64,000 nt of DNA from Bog-473 sp963719485 (GCA_963719485.1 OY970387.1:930001-994000), one strand, 5' to 3'. Positions 8,563 to 16,785 are shown, counted from the stretch's first letter. The notes: generated by a model from the sequence alone, not told the origin. Numbers and translations: made by a program.

Positions 8563-8751
8563 CTATTCGATCGGCTCGATCGCGAAGATCTGTGTCTCCA
8601 GCCTCTCGTTCCAGCCGGCCAATTGATGGGTCGGCACCTTTGTGCAGGTGAGCAACGGCCACCTCGAGCCATCCTCGAGGACGGCTCGGTGCGTCGTCGA
8701 CGCGATGAGCAGGCCATCGCACCTGCGGCATGGGATTTCCTTATCTGACAT
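8563..8751 (-). CDS. Small CxxC-containing hypothetical protein
   Basis: A 62-residue frame starts with MSDKEIPCRRCDGLL, a single knuckle-like CxxC with one further cysteine later. Composition is protein-like throughout. No family recognised. It lies alone, antisense to a non-coding stretch between the ABM and methyltransferase genes. Confidence 0.5.
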   Translation of the reverse strand: MSDKEIPCRRCDGLLIASTTHRAVLEDGSRWPLLTCTKVPTHQLAGWNERLETQIFAIEPIE

Positions 8752-8933
8752 GCCCCGACTTTCGCGCGGAGCGTGGATTGTTGCTCGTTGTGCACCCTCA
8801 CCGACGCGTCGTCAGAATCGTCGCGGCCAGGCTTGCCCGCATGGGACAGGCCTCCGAGGGGTCGCCCAGATCGCCGGGATAACGAGACCTGACACGGCAG
8901 CGGTGCATCTGCGCATGACCAGATCTGTGAGCG

Positions 8934-9596
8934 ATGATCCAAGCGGTGAAGCGCCCGGAAGGTTTCGAAGGATCCCAGGCAGAGCTCTATCTGCAGCTGC
9001 CTGACGTAGGAGAGAGCCAGGTCGTTCACCGAGCTGTGGCCAGTGGTGCAGCCATCCTCGAGCTCGGCTGCGGGACGGGACGGATGACCCGAGGTCTGCT
9101 CGAACTTGGTCATGCCGTCACAGCGGTGGACAACGACTCAGAAATGCTGAATCACGTTCCTGAAGCGGCCGAGACGGTATTGAGCGACATCGAGACCCTG
9201 GACCTTGGGACTGCGTATCCAGTAGTGCTGTTGGCCAGCAACCTCATCAACAATCCCGACCAGGCTGTCCGATCGAAACTCCTTGCAACCTGTCGAAGCC
9301 ACGTCTCAGAAGGAGGGATGGTGATCCTCCAGCGCTATGAGCCAGACCTAGGAGGATGGGAACCCGGTGATTGGGTGGATCGAGGACCCGTTGCGATCCG
9401 AATCTCCGGGTTCCATCGCCAGGGGGATCAATTCTCTGCCTCGATTGAGTATCGATCCGCAGATCGAACGTGGACCCACCATTTCAACGCTGCGATCCTT
9501 GATGACGACACGCTTCGTGCCGAATTCGCCGACGCAGGGCTCCGCTTTCAGCGAAGTTTGGATCCCGAAAGGACCTGGATTCTCGGGATGGGGTGA
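8934..9596 (+). CDS. Class I SAM-dependent methyltransferase
   Basis: The 220-residue product has the glycine-rich motif I ILELGCGTGRMT at about residues 40-51, the motif II acid in VTAVDNDSEML and a later LLASNLINN segment equivalent to motif IV. The family covers many small-molecule methylations, so the substrate is not predictable. The C-terminal third is a beta-rich sheet with DRTWTHHF. It is followed directly by a DIR fragment and a gene remnant. Confidence 0.85.
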   Translation: MIQAVKRPEGFEGSQAELYLQLPDVGESQVVHRAVASGAAILELGCGTGRMTRGLLELGHAVTAVDNDSEMLNHVPEAAETVLSDIETLDLGTAYPVVLLASNLINNPDQAVRSKLLATCRSHVSEGGMVILQRYEPDLGGWEPGDWVDRGPVAIRISGFHRQGDQFSASIEYRSADRTWTHHFNAAILDDDTLRAEFADAGLRFQRSLDPERTWILGMG

Positions 9597-9606
9597 GACG
9601 TTCCAG

Positions 9607-9625
9607 GTCCCCCAGTACCGCCTAG
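9607..9625 (+). repeat. Partial DIR repeat
   Basis: The motif CCCCCAGTACCGCC sits between the methyltransferase stop and the aminopeptidase remnant. It lacks the usual GGGA after the core, so it is a partial or weak copy. Confidence 0.35.
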
Positions 9626-9650
9626 ACAAGGCGCGGGCGGCTGTCGCCGC

Positions 9651-9809
9651 GACGTCCTCGCTATCGAGCCGTTCTTGTCCATTTCCGCAGATCGTGTCGT
9701 TGACGATGCGGACGGATGGACGCTTCGAACCGCTCACGGGAGCCTCGTTGCTCAGTTCGAGCACTCAATGGTGGTCACCAAAGATGGACCGCTCGTCCTG
9801 ACGGCCTGA
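9651..9809 (+). pseudogene. map: C-terminal remnant of a type I methionine aminopeptidase
   Basis: The open frame encodes 52 residues that match the end of MetAP-I: LAIEPFLS carries the conserved metal-binding glutamate, then DGWTLRTAHGSLVAQFEHS supplies the final catalytic-site glutamate in QFEH, and the frame closes with VVTKDGPLVLTA. The N-terminal four-fifths of the enzyme is absent from the window, and the join lies beside a partial DIR. This is a deletion remnant and not a functional gene. Confidence 0.7.
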
Positions 9810-10109
9810 CGAGCGTCGCAAGTACGGCGGATGGCGCGCCGCGGGCTATGGGAACAGACCGTGCGACATAAAGAAATGTTCGGATGCCGCCGTGCCGGTT
9901 CCGCCGAAACCGATGCGGTCGCCGGCCGCTTCGCTCTTCGTGACGAGTGCGCGCAGAATGTCTGAACTTTCGATGAACATTCTGTGAGCGGCTTCGATTG
10001 ATGACATACGAACGCCTGCCATTGGGTAGCTGAGCCGCTGACAATGCTGGTGAAGCGACGCGCGTCATTGGGTCGGAGGTCGCGCGCTCTACTGGATTCG
10101 GAGGGAAAC
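9810..10109. other. Intergenic interval before the phosphodiesterase gene
   Basis: No coding frame is convincing over this 300-bp stretch. The last 20 bp hold a GGAGGGA ribosome site for the downstream gene. Confidence 0.5.
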
Positions 10110-11912
10110 ATGAAACATGCTGTGTCCCGTCGCGCCTTCGCAGCGGGCGCGACTTCCATCGTTGGCTTGATCGGGATGATCGGCCTGCCTTCGAGTGGAC
10201 TGGCAAGTGCGGAGGTCAACCCCCCGATCCAGCACGTGCTCCTGATCTCGGTCGACGGCATGCACCAGTCCGATCTGGACTGGTACGTCGCCAACCATCC
10301 GAACTCGGAGCTGGCACGGCTGGCGACCGGCGGCGCTGAATACACCGACGCGCAGACCGCCGACCCGTCGGACTCCGACCCGGGCGGCACGGCGCTGATG
10401 ACCGGCGGCGACCCGAAGGTCACCGGCATCTACTACGACGACGAATACAGCCATGGCGTCTTCCCTCCGGGGGCGACGAACTGCTTTGGGCCGGTCCCAG
10501 GCGGCGACGTGATCTACGACTCGCCGGACGACAATCTTCCCGCCGTTCCGGACCTCCTGAATAACGGGAGCGGTAACACCTTCCCATCGTTCGATGAGGG
10601 CGGCTCGATCTACGCCAACGGCATTGACACCAACCCGGCCTTGATCATGAAGTTGAGTCCGCACCCGCAGTCGGGTCTCAACCCGGAGACGTACCCGGTC
10701 GACCCGAAGACCTGCAAGCCGATTCAGCCGTGGGACTTCTTGGGCGTCAACACGATCTTCCAGGTGATTCACAACGCCGGCATGCGAACGGCGTGGTCCG
10801 ATAAGCATGCGATCTACACGTCGTTCAACGGCCCGGGCTCGAACGGCGCCAGCATCGACGACTTCTTCGGGCCGGAGATCGACTCGCAGGCGGTCGAGCC
10901 GAGCGGCAAGCCCTACCCGGTCGACGGCGCGTGGACGGCCGACAACGTCGCGACCAGGCAGTACGACTCCTACAAGGTCCAGGCGGTCATCAATTGGATC
11001 AACGGTTATGGCCACTCCGGCATCGGGCCGAAGGTCGGCACACCGGCGATTTACGGGATGAACTTCCAAACAGTCTCGACGGCCGAGAAGCTGAAGAGTT
11101 CCCCGGCGACGCTGATTGGCCCAGACGCGCAAGGCAACTACACCGAGGGCCCGTCGCTGCTTGGCGGGTACGTGACCGTGGACGGCCAACAGGTGCCGGG
11201 CCCGCTGCTCCAGAGCGCGCTCGACTACGTCAACGACGCCCTGCACCAGATGGCCGACAAAGTTCAGGCCGACGGCGAGGCGAACTCGACGGCGATCATC
11301 TTGACGGCCAAGCACGGCCAGTCGCCGCTGAACAACAACCAGCTGCAGCGGGTCGACGACGGTCCGATCATCACCGGCGTCAACGCCGCCTGGGCCGCCC
11401 TGCATCCGAGCAACCAGACGCTCGTCGTCCAAGAGGCCGACGATGACGGGTTGCTGTGGTGGCTGTCGGATCGCTCGCAGGCGGCGACTGACTTCGTCAA
11501 GGATTACCTGTGGACCCATACCGCCCCGGCGGTCAACTACGCCGGGCAGACGGTCAACGTCCAGCACTCCGGCCTGCAGGAGGTCTTCGCCGGCCATCAG
11601 TCGGCGCAATTCTTCGGCGTCTCGAATTCCGACCCGCACCACCCAGACGTGTTCGGGACCTCCCAGGTTGGGACGATCTATACGACCGGCTCGAAGATCG
11701 CCGAGCACGGAGGCGACAACCCGGGCGATCGGGACGTTCCCCTCGTCGTCTATGCGCCGGGCACGGTCCAGCCTGGACAGTCAAGCAACGGGGTGGAAAC
11801 GACGCAGGTCGCTCCGACGATCTTGATGCTGCTGGGACTCTCTCCGAGGTGGCTTCAGGCCGTCCAACAGGAGGACACGCAAGTCCTCCCCGGCCTCGGA
11901 AACGGCGAGTAA
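10110..11912 (+). CDS. Secreted alkaline-phosphatase-superfamily phosphodiesterase
   Basis: The 600-residue product has a twin-arginine-like leader (RRAFAAGATSIVGLIG) ending near an ASA site. The mature part has the type I phosphodiesterase/nucleotide pyrophosphatase layout: VLLISVDGMHQSD with the first metal aspartate, GGTALMTGGDP with the nucleophilic threonine, then AKHGQSP and EHGGDNPGDRDVP near residues 410 and 545 with the remaining His/Asp ligands. It probably hydrolyses phosphodiester or pyrophosphate bonds outside the cytoplasm. Codon third positions are markedly more GC-rich than the small genes around it. Confidence 0.88.
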   Translation: MKHAVSRRAFAAGATSIVGLIGMIGLPSSGLASAEVNPPIQHVLLISVDGMHQSDLDWYVANHPNSELARLATGGAEYTDAQTADPSDSDPGGTALMTGGDPKVTGIYYDDEYSHGVFPPGATNCFGPVPGGDVIYDSPDDNLPAVPDLLNNGSGNTFPSFDEGGSIYANGIDTNPALIMKLSPHPQSGLNPETYPVDPKTCKPIQPWDFLGVNTIFQVIHNAGMRTAWSDKHAIYTSFNGPGSNGASIDDFFGPEIDSQAVEPSGKPYPVDGAWTADNVATRQYDSYKVQAVINWINGYGHSGIGPKVGTPAIYGMNFQTVSTAEKLKSSPATLIGPDAQGNYTEGPSLLGGYVTVDGQQVPGPLLQSALDYVNDALHQMADKVQADGEANSTAIILTAKHGQSPLNNNQLQRVDDGPIITGVNAAWAALHPSNQTLVVQEADDDGLLWWLSDRSQAATDFVKDYLWTHTAPAVNYAGQTVNVQHSGLQEVFAGHQSAQFFGVSNSDPHHPDVFGTSQVGTIYTTGSKIAEHGGDNPGDRDVPLVVYAPGTVQPGQSSNGVETTQVAPTILMLLGLSPRWLQAVQQEDTQVLPGLGNGE

Positions 11913-12252
11913 CCGCTTCGTCTCGTCGGGCTGCGGGGCGGCGGCTCCCAACCGCCCCGCAGCTCACCACTCGTCCCGAGGCATCTGGGGACGTTGTGAC
12001 ATCACGCCTGACTGATCGAACAAGTCACGCCTGCCCCCGTGCGTCGCTGGGAATGGGTGAGACCATGCGACACTGGAGACACCTGCTCGGTTGCTGCCTC
12101 GTCCATCTTTTGAGTTGATCGCTACTTGAAGCGTGAACTCGTCGTTGAGTACGGACTCGTCCTTGCCTTCCCGCGCGTCGTCTCGGCTCATTCGGTGGCT
12201 TGTTAGCTGAGAAGAGCGTAGGATCGCGAACCCGCCGACAAGGGAGATCCAA
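11913..12252. other. Intergenic interval
   Basis: A GC-rich inverted pair near 11930-11950 could terminate the phosphodiesterase transcript. No frame in the remaining 300 bp looks coding. Confidence 0.4.
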
Positions 12253-12429
12253 ATGGCCTATTCCATTACGTGCGTCGATGCTGGTGAGGACTGCTCGTTT
12301 GCGTGTACCGCGCCGACAGAAGAGGAACTGATGCAGCACATCCAGATGCACGCCTCTGTCGGTCACCCTGGTATGGAGTTAACGCCCGAGAAGGTTTCAC
12401 AGGTCAGGGGTGTGATCCGAACAAGTTGA
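12253..12429 (+). CDS. DUF1059 small protein
   Basis: A 58-residue frame with an AAGGGAGAT ribosome site reads MAYSITCVDAGEDCSFACTA, then a helix with EELMQHIQMHASVGHPG and KVSQVRGVIR. The CxxAGxxC...C pattern followed by the HIQMHA helix is the DUF1059 signature seen in many small actinobacterial and archaeal proteins, where the cysteines may bind metal. Function unknown. Confidence 0.75.
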   Translation: MAYSITCVDAGEDCSFACTAPTEEELMQHIQMHASVGHPGMELTPEKVSQVRGVIRTS

Positions 12430-12617
12430 ACTCTGCATTCACGGACGTCCGACATACCGTTCATAACCTCCCGAACGACCTCTTCCCCATCGTCGGGAGG
12501 TGCGACGCTGGATCTGATGAACCGTGATGACCTCCGTGCCAGGTTGATTGCGGAGGGCGTGCGGCCTTCGGTCCAGCCGGACTGCCAGCCGGAGTTGATC
12601 GGTGGCCAGTCGGCGGG

Positions 12618-12752
12618 TCACCAGTCTCCTCTTGGGCCGGTGGTTTGCCCCACTTCGATGATGTAACCGTCGGGATCTCGGAAGTAGCAACGGATCTCGC
12701 AAGGTGCTGCTTCGGCGGCCGTCAGGAACTGAGTCCCTCGGGCGCTCCAGGG
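12618..12752 (-). pseudogene. C-terminal remnant of a VOC-family gene
   Basis: The frame encodes about 44 residues ending a glyoxalase-like protein: TQFLTAAEAA, then CYFRDPDGYIIEVGQ with the last metal glutamate, then a short tail. The preceding coding sequence is shifted or lost upstream of 12752, so no start exists. It is a fragment. Confidence 0.55.
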
Positions 12753-13071
12753 TGTTCACCCGGAAAAACGCAGCGTGTCGCTGAGCCGCCCAGGTCTTGA
12801 TCCCGGCACCTCGGGATCCGATGATGGAGACATTTAGCGGTTCACGGAAGGTGCATGTAGGCAGCTCAGAGTGGGTGAGCAGTTCAGGCTTGTCCGTGCG
12901 AAACCAGCCAAGTGAGTTCCCTGGTCGCAAGTTGGCTTTAAATCTCACCGGGCCGCTCCATCGGAGGACATCAAATATCCCCGATTCCCTTCGGACGGTC
13001 AGCCGCTGGTCAGTCTCCCTACGCCCCGTACGGCACGACTGGGGCAGTCACACCCGCTCTGGCAAACAAGC
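12753..13071. other. Intergenic interval before the MerR gene
   Basis: No convincing gene is seen in this 319-bp stretch. It may hold out-of-frame upstream parts of the VOC remnant near 12770-12830. Confidence 0.4.
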
Positions 13072-13103
13072 TTGACCTTGGACCTGACTCCAAGGTTTAC
13101 GGT
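13072..13103 (+). promoter_or_regulatory. MerR-type promoter with central palindrome
   Basis: A -35 box TTGACC at 13072 and a -10-like TACGGT at 13098 are separated by 20 bp, the over-long spacing typical of MerR-regulated promoters. The spacer holds perfect 8-bp arms ACCTTGGA/TCCAAGGT around CCTGAC. The predicted start of transcription is at or just before the MerR ATG at 13112, so the mRNA may be nearly leaderless. Confidence 0.7.
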
Positions 13104-13111
13104 GTCGATAC

Positions 13112-13528
13112 ATGACCAGCAGCACCATCTCCTCTCTCGCGGCAAGTGTCGGACTAAGCGCCGACACCCTGCGTTATTACGAGCGCGTGGGCCTGTTGGA
13201 ACCTGCGGCGCGAAGCGATGCTGGCTATCGGCTGTATGACGAGGCGTCAGCGCAGCGACTCCGCTTCATCAAGGGCCTCCAACGGATGGGTCTCCGCCTC
13301 GGCGACATCAAAGAGTTGTTGGACGTACGGGATCGAGGCTCCTGCCCCTGTGGGCACACCAAGGACCTAGTGGAACGTCGGCTGGCGGACGTGCAGGCCG
13401 AGATTCAGGAGCTTCGCGGAGTCCGAGAGCAACTCCTGCTGCTCAAACGGCGTAATGAAGATTGTTTGGACGCGAGCGCCGCCGAGTGGTCATGTGTCAT
13501 CAACAGATTGGAGGGAGGTGAGACATGA
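13112..13528 (+). CDS. MerR-family metal-responsive regulator
   Basis: The 138-residue protein has the MerR winged helix (GLSADTLRYYERVGLLEPAARSDAGYRLYDE), the linking helices and a C-terminal coiled coil. The metal-binding loop GSCPCGHTKDLV, with further cysteines at the C terminus, resembles the zinc/cadmium/mercury-sensing subgroup. The upstream palindrome and 20-bp spacer indicate autoregulation. Its stop overlaps the start of a cysteine-rich peptide gene (ATGA), and a convergent cation transporter follows. Confidence 0.88.
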   Translation: MTSSTISSLAASVGLSADTLRYYERVGLLEPAARSDAGYRLYDEASAQRLRFIKGLQRMGLRLGDIKELLDVRDRGSCPCGHTKDLVERRLADVQAEIQELRGVREQLLLLKRRNEDCLDASAAEWSCVINRLEGGET

Positions 13529-13593
13529 CAGTTTGCCCGCACTGCGGCTGTACGTGCGGCTGTAGTCCCTGCTGTTGTTGCGGAGGTCGCTAG
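13525..13593 (+). CDS. 22-residue peptide with nine cysteines (metallothionein-like)
   Basis: The ATG overlaps the stop of the MerR gene and has GGAGGGAGG upstream, so translation is probably coupled. The product begins MTVCPHCGCTCGC and ends SPCCCCGGR: nine of 22 residues are cysteine and one is histidine, in CxxC, CxC and CCCC patterns suited to binding soft metal ions. I know no described family of this size with this layout. The coupling to a metal sensor and the nearby exporter suggest a metal-chelating or metal-handoff peptide. Confidence 0.6.
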   Translation: MTVCPHCGCTCGCSPCCCCGGR

Positions 13594-13611
13594 CCACTTC
13601 GCCCGGCCGGG

Positions 13612-14205
13612 TCACCTCAACGATTCGCGAGCCTCGCGCACGGCGTAGTACAGCAGCACGTATCCGGCCAACGGATCAGCCCACCACCACCCGGCTACGG
13701 CGTTCAGTATCAGGCCAATCAGGACTGCCGTCGCCAAGATGCCGTCGATCATCGTGATCCGACCCTCGGCTTGAAGAACAGGGTTGCTCAACGCGGCACC
13801 CGTTTTCGCCTTACCGAAAGCGAGACTGAACATGACGACAGCCGTGACGCCTGTCCACGCAATGCCCAGCGGGCTGTGGTGCGGGTGGAACGCAACGACA
13901 AGGACAACGGTGCTCTGGATGCCCAAGTAGACCGCCAATGCCACGAATGCAACCCCGATCAGCCGTATCGCCCGATGCTGACGTTCCTGGTTGACGTCGG
14001 CCAGTTCCCACAAGACCACGGTCGAGGCTCCTATCTCGATGAGGCTGTCGAGGCCGAAGCCCGCCAGAGCAACGGATCGAGCCAGGATCGCGGCATAGGC
14101 CAACACGAAGACGCCGACAACATTCCAACCGAGCGTGGCCGCTTCCAGTTTGCGACCACGGCCGAGGAGTCGATCTCGACGGTTGTCTCCAGTGACCTCA
14201 ACCAC
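13612..14205 (-). CDS. Cation diffusion facilitator-type transporter (short form)
   Basis: The 197-residue protein has about six membrane segments and CDF motifs: GFGLDSLIEIGAS in helix 2 carries an aspartate where the transport site is expected, and DGILATAVL with WWWADPLAGYVLLYYA in helices 5-6 carries the second set. It lacks the cytoplasmic C-terminal domain of full-length CDF exporters. It converges with the MerR/cysteine-peptide operon with only 18 bp between stops, so a shared metal function is likely. Confidence 0.85.
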   Translation of the reverse strand: MVEVTGDNRRDRLLGRGRKLEAATLGWNVVGVFVLAYAAILARSVALAGFGLDSLIEIGASTVVLWELADVNQERQHRAIRLIGVAFVALAVYLGIQSTVVLVVAFHPHHSPLGIAWTGVTAVVMFSLAFGKAKTGAALSNPVLQAEGRITMIDGILATAVLIGLILNAVAGWWWADPLAGYVLLYYAVREARESLR

Positions 14206-14248
14206 GGGTTCAGTGTTCCAGATCGCTCCCGGTCACCACCACCGAGGG

Positions 14249-14272
14249 TGCCCCAGTACGCCGGACTTGGGT
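14249..14272 (+). repeat. DIR repeat copy
   Basis: TGCCCCAGTACGCCGGAC is followed by TTGGGT. It lies upstream of the transporter gene. Confidence 0.75.
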
Positions 14273-14365
14273 GACTCGGATTGCTATGTGGCCATTGACG
14301 AGCGTGGGCGTGCGGAAGCCTCACGGTCTGACCCTGCCCGGGGCAGATGAGTAAATTTTGGCTTC

Positions 14366-14890
14366 ATGGTGCGAGACATCGAGGACCCCAGACGATCCGA
14401 GCCACCTATGGACGGATTGGCGGAACGCGAGATGCTCGAGGCATGGCTGGAGTTCCACCGTACGACCTTGTTGTTCAAAACCGAGGGTGTCGACGACCGA
14501 GGACGCAAGGCTCGCCCCGTGACAACCTCGAAACTGTCCCTTCATGGTCTCGTTCGCCACATGGCCGAGGTCGAACGCTCCTGGTTCCAGCGGGTCCTCC
14601 AACGCGATCTGCAAGCTCCGTACATCTGGTACGACTCCAACATCGAGGACAGTGACATAGTCCCCATCGACGGCGCTGATTGGGAAGCCGACCTCGCGAC
14701 CTGGCAAGCCGAGTGTGAGGAGAGCCGCCGTGCCGCTGCTTCCCACAACCTCGACGACGTCGGCGTGACTCGTAGTGGTACGCCGTGTTCGCTTCGCTGG
14801 ATCTACGTACACATGATCGAGGAGTACGCCCGCCACAACGGACACGCCGACATGATTCGTGAGCTTGTCGATGGCAGTGTCGGCTGGTAG
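14366..14890 (+). CDS. DinB-like protein (DUF664)
   Basis: The 174-residue product has the four-helix DinB/DUF664 layout: LEAWLEFHRTTLLFKTEGV, LSLHGLVRHMAEVERSWF with the first metal histidine, and VHMIEEYARHNGHADMIRE with the other two. Proteins of this group are metal-binding and some act as thiol-dependent transferases (for example mycothiol-dependent). Length is typical. It is a single gene on the plus strand. Confidence 0.85.
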   Translation: MVRDIEDPRRSEPPMDGLAEREMLEAWLEFHRTTLLFKTEGVDDRGRKARPVTTSKLSLHGLVRHMAEVERSWFQRVLQRDLQAPYIWYDSNIEDSDIVPIDGADWEADLATWQAECEESRRAAASHNLDDVGVTRSGTPCSLRWIYVHMIEEYARHNGHADMIRELVDGSVGW

Positions 14891-14946
14891 CGAATCGATC
14901 ACAGTTCGCCACCGAGGAGCCTCTCCGAGACGTTCGGACTAAGGAC

Positions 14947-14988
14947 TGCCCCAGTTCGCCGGCACGGTGGGCATTTCCGCGCAACTGT
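14947..14988 (+). repeat. DIR repeat copy
   Basis: TGCCCCAGTTCGCCGGCAC is followed by GGTGGGCA and CGCGCAACTG, close to the full-length consensus. It lies between two plus-strand genes. Confidence 0.75.
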
Positions 14989-15079
14989 GCACGGTCCACA
15001 ACCCTCTTCTAGTCTGATTTCCGTGGACAGAAGGGGTGAAGTGTGGCTGTCGCTCGAACTCCCACCACCGGAGGAGTGA

Positions 15080-15397
15080 TTGGATCGCGACGTCGCACCA
15101 CCTGAGTTTTTCGTGACCTGGACGGGCTGCTGGGTTGATGGAAACCGGCATCACCTAGAGACGAGCCCCAGTTTCGCCGAGGCTGCCGATGCCGTCGTCT
15201 GGGGCAACGCTAGAGCGCCATCAGTCTTCATTTCGCTTGATGACCACGATCTGTGGGCTGGCGACGGCGATGCCCCTCAAAGTCACGAAACGGGATTGCC
15301 CATGGAAGTTTTCGACCCCGCCGATCCTCGGGCCACACAGCAGCATGGCCGAATGGTTGCCTTGGAATTCATGCGAGTCTTTAGGGGTCGGCCGTAG
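15080..15397 (+). CDS. Hypothetical protein, 105 residues
   Basis: The frame opens at TTG 15080 with CGGAGGAGTGA upstream. The product begins with a beta-rich FVTWTGCWVDG segment, then a helix FAEAADAVVWGNARA and VFISLDDHDLWAG, resembling small uncharacterised actinobacterial proteins. The TTG overlaps the stop of an 18-codon upstream frame opening at GTG 15023, which could be a leader. No family assigned. Confidence 0.6.
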   Translation: MDRDVAPPEFFVTWTGCWVDGNRHHLETSPSFAEAADAVVWGNARAPSVFISLDDHDLWAGDGDAPQSHETGLPMEVFDPADPRATQQHGRMVALEFMRVFRGRP

Positions 15398-15427
15398 ACC
15401 TTGAACCGCAGACGGTCAGTAGGATCC

Positions 15428-15472
15428 TGCCCCCTACCGCCGGGACGGTGGGGCAGTTCGACACGAGTGGGC
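15428..15472 (+). repeat. DIR repeat copy, best palindromic form
   Basis: TGCCCC and GGGGCA form the outer stem, ACCG and CGGT the inner stem, and CCGGGA the loop. The tail CAGTTCGACACGAGTGGGC follows. It sits after the hypothetical gene at 15080. Confidence 0.8.
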
Positions 15473-15712
15473 TAGGCCCTCCGAACTCCGTGCTCCGTGC
15501 CTACACGCCAAACGGACAAATCCCACGAGCACAATCGCCGCTAGTTCCCCGACGGCGATCAGGGCTGTTCGCAACAAGGGTTCGTGCCGACTGGCGGCCC
15601 CGAATACCAGGGCGGCTCCTAGAAATCCCACAAATCCCGGCTTGCCAGACATGGCCCGCAGGTAGGCGAGGAATGAGCGACTCCCGCCGTCGTAGTTCCA
15701 TCTCCGGCGCAC
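15434..15712 (-). CDS. Possible two-helix membrane protein
   Basis: A 92-residue frame has two hydrophobic helices (PGFVGFLGAALVFGAAS and LLRTALIAVGELAAIVLVGF) followed by a basic tail. Its last 13 codons overlap a DIR copy, so the natural stop may have been lost. Unknown family; modest support. Confidence 0.4.
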   Translation of the reverse strand: MRRRWNYDGGSRSFLAYLRAMSGKPGFVGFLGAALVFGAASRHEPLLRTALIAVGELAAIVLVGFVRLACRHGARSSEGLAHSCRTAPPSRR

Positions 15713-15783
15713 TCCATGATTCTCGTTTCGGTCGGGCCGTGACCTGAGCAGGGTGTCCCACTTCGCTGGGAAGGTGACGCCCT

Positions 15784-15969
15784 TCAGCGATCGGGATCAC
15801 GTTCTTCGAGGGTCCATTCCGTTCCGCCGCAACGACGACAGGGTGGGCGAACAAGATCTACCTCCTCTGGCGGGATTGAAACGGATCGTCCGTCCCGTAG
15901 TCCCAAAGCACGGACAGTCCAAGTCATTCCGCAACGGTCGCAACTCTCCAGCTTGCCAAAGTCCGTCAC
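15784..15969 (-). CDS. Small zinc-ribbon-like protein
   Basis: From GTG 15969 the 61-residue product carries CDRCGMTW near the N terminus and CRRCGGTEWTLEE near the C terminus, two knuckles that could bind one zinc. The frame is open further upstream, but that part contains a DIR copy (16002-16026) and is unlikely to be coding. Function unknown. Confidence 0.5.
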   Translation of the reverse strand: MTDFGKLESCDRCGMTWTVRALGLRDGRSVSIPPEEVDLVRPPCRRCGGTEWTLEERDPDR

Positions 15970-16001
15970 GGTTGCAAAAGCTATCGCTCGCCGGTCCGCA
16001 C

Positions 16002-16026
16002 CGCCCCCTACCGCCGGGCCGGTGGC
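16002..16026 (+). repeat. DIR repeat copy
   Basis: CGCCCCCTACCGCCGGGC is followed by CGGTGG. It touches the stop codon of the YqeY-like gene. Confidence 0.7.
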
Positions 16027-16399
16027 TACCCGGCAATCTCGTTCGTGAGTAGCCGGAGCAGGACGTCGCATTCCGAGCGAAGGCGATCAGCCTCGTCGAT
16101 CCTGCCCAACTCTTCGTATTCCTCGGCGGCCGTATTTCGGTTTGTCACCTCGGCTCGCACAATCTCGATGATCTGCCCCTCGTCCAGTTCCCTTCGAGCG
16201 GCATCGCCGGCGGCGAGCCCCTGAACGCTGCCAGCAATGTGGCCAGATCTGCTTGACAGGTCTGGGTTGTTGTTCACGCCGACGGACCCGGCGTTGTCGA
16301 TGGCCCCAGGGCGGAACGGATCGCCGACCTCGCTATCGCGTGGCGGGACTTCATGGCTTCCTTCAGGGAGGCTCGTAACCGATCTTCTAGGGCACTCAC
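16026..16399 (-). pseudogene. YqeY/GatB-like gene with one frameshift
   Basis: From GTG 16399 the frame gives LEDRLRASLKEAMKSR and IARSAIRSALG, the N-terminal helix of YqeY. After a single missing base in the GGGG run at 16303-16311 the other frame continues AIDNAGSVGVN and ends with an RAEVTNRNTAAEEYEELGR helix and LLRLLTNEIAG, matching the family end to end. YqeY proteins are GatB-tail-like and may assist tRNA-dependent amidation. The gene is either newly inactivated or the indel is a sequence error. Confidence 0.7.
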
Positions 16400-16459
16400 T
16401 GATCCAAGTTTGCCCAGTGTCCCTGTGTGCCGGGTTGGTGACCACCGAAATCGTTGGAT

Positions 16460-16750
16460 TCAGTAGTCAGCTTCCTCGACCCTGTACCTCTTTCGAGCTG
16501 AACGAATGGCAGCCTCAGGCGTCTCACCGGCTCCGTACCAGCGGACCAGCTTCGAGGTTTCAATCCTTTGTAGATCGGCCCAATATGGCGCACCGAAGTC
16601 CCGCCTAGCTCGCCGCGATGCTGAAGACATTCGACGCCATTCATCGGGTGTTGGTTCTGGTGGGGGTTCTTCGTGAACGACTACCCGAAACTTGCGGCTA
16701 GCGAAAAACGCCTCGATATCGGGGAGAGGATCGTCCTCGGGCAAGCCCAT
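16460..16750 (-). CDS. Hypothetical protein, about 96 residues
   Basis: From ATG 16750 the product begins MGLPEDDPLPDIEAFFASR and has a charged, proline-rich middle and an amphipathic C-terminal part with GETPEAAIRSARKRY, a short helix seen in many small antitoxin- or ribbon-type proteins. No firm family. Upstream sequence in this frame runs into a DIR copy at 16786, so this start is preferred over the longer frame. Confidence 0.5.
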   Translation of the reverse strand: MGLPEDDPLPDIEAFFASRKFRVVVHEEPPPEPTPDEWRRMSSASRRARRDFGAPYWADLQRIETSKLVRWYGAGETPEAAIRSARKRYRVEEADY

Positions 16751-16785
16751 CCCTGCGATTATCTCGCTTAGGCCGCCCAACCGCC

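Noticed and set aside
10089..11708. 539-residue open frame on the minus strand
   Set aside because: It is antisense to the phosphodiesterase, rich in Arg/Val with GC-skewed composition and no motif. High-GC genes routinely create such long shadow frames.
13612..14205. Full-length CDF exporter
   Set aside because: The frame ends after the sixth helix and lacks the C-terminal domain; no continuation is found in other frames, so it is described as a short form and not as a frameshifted gene.
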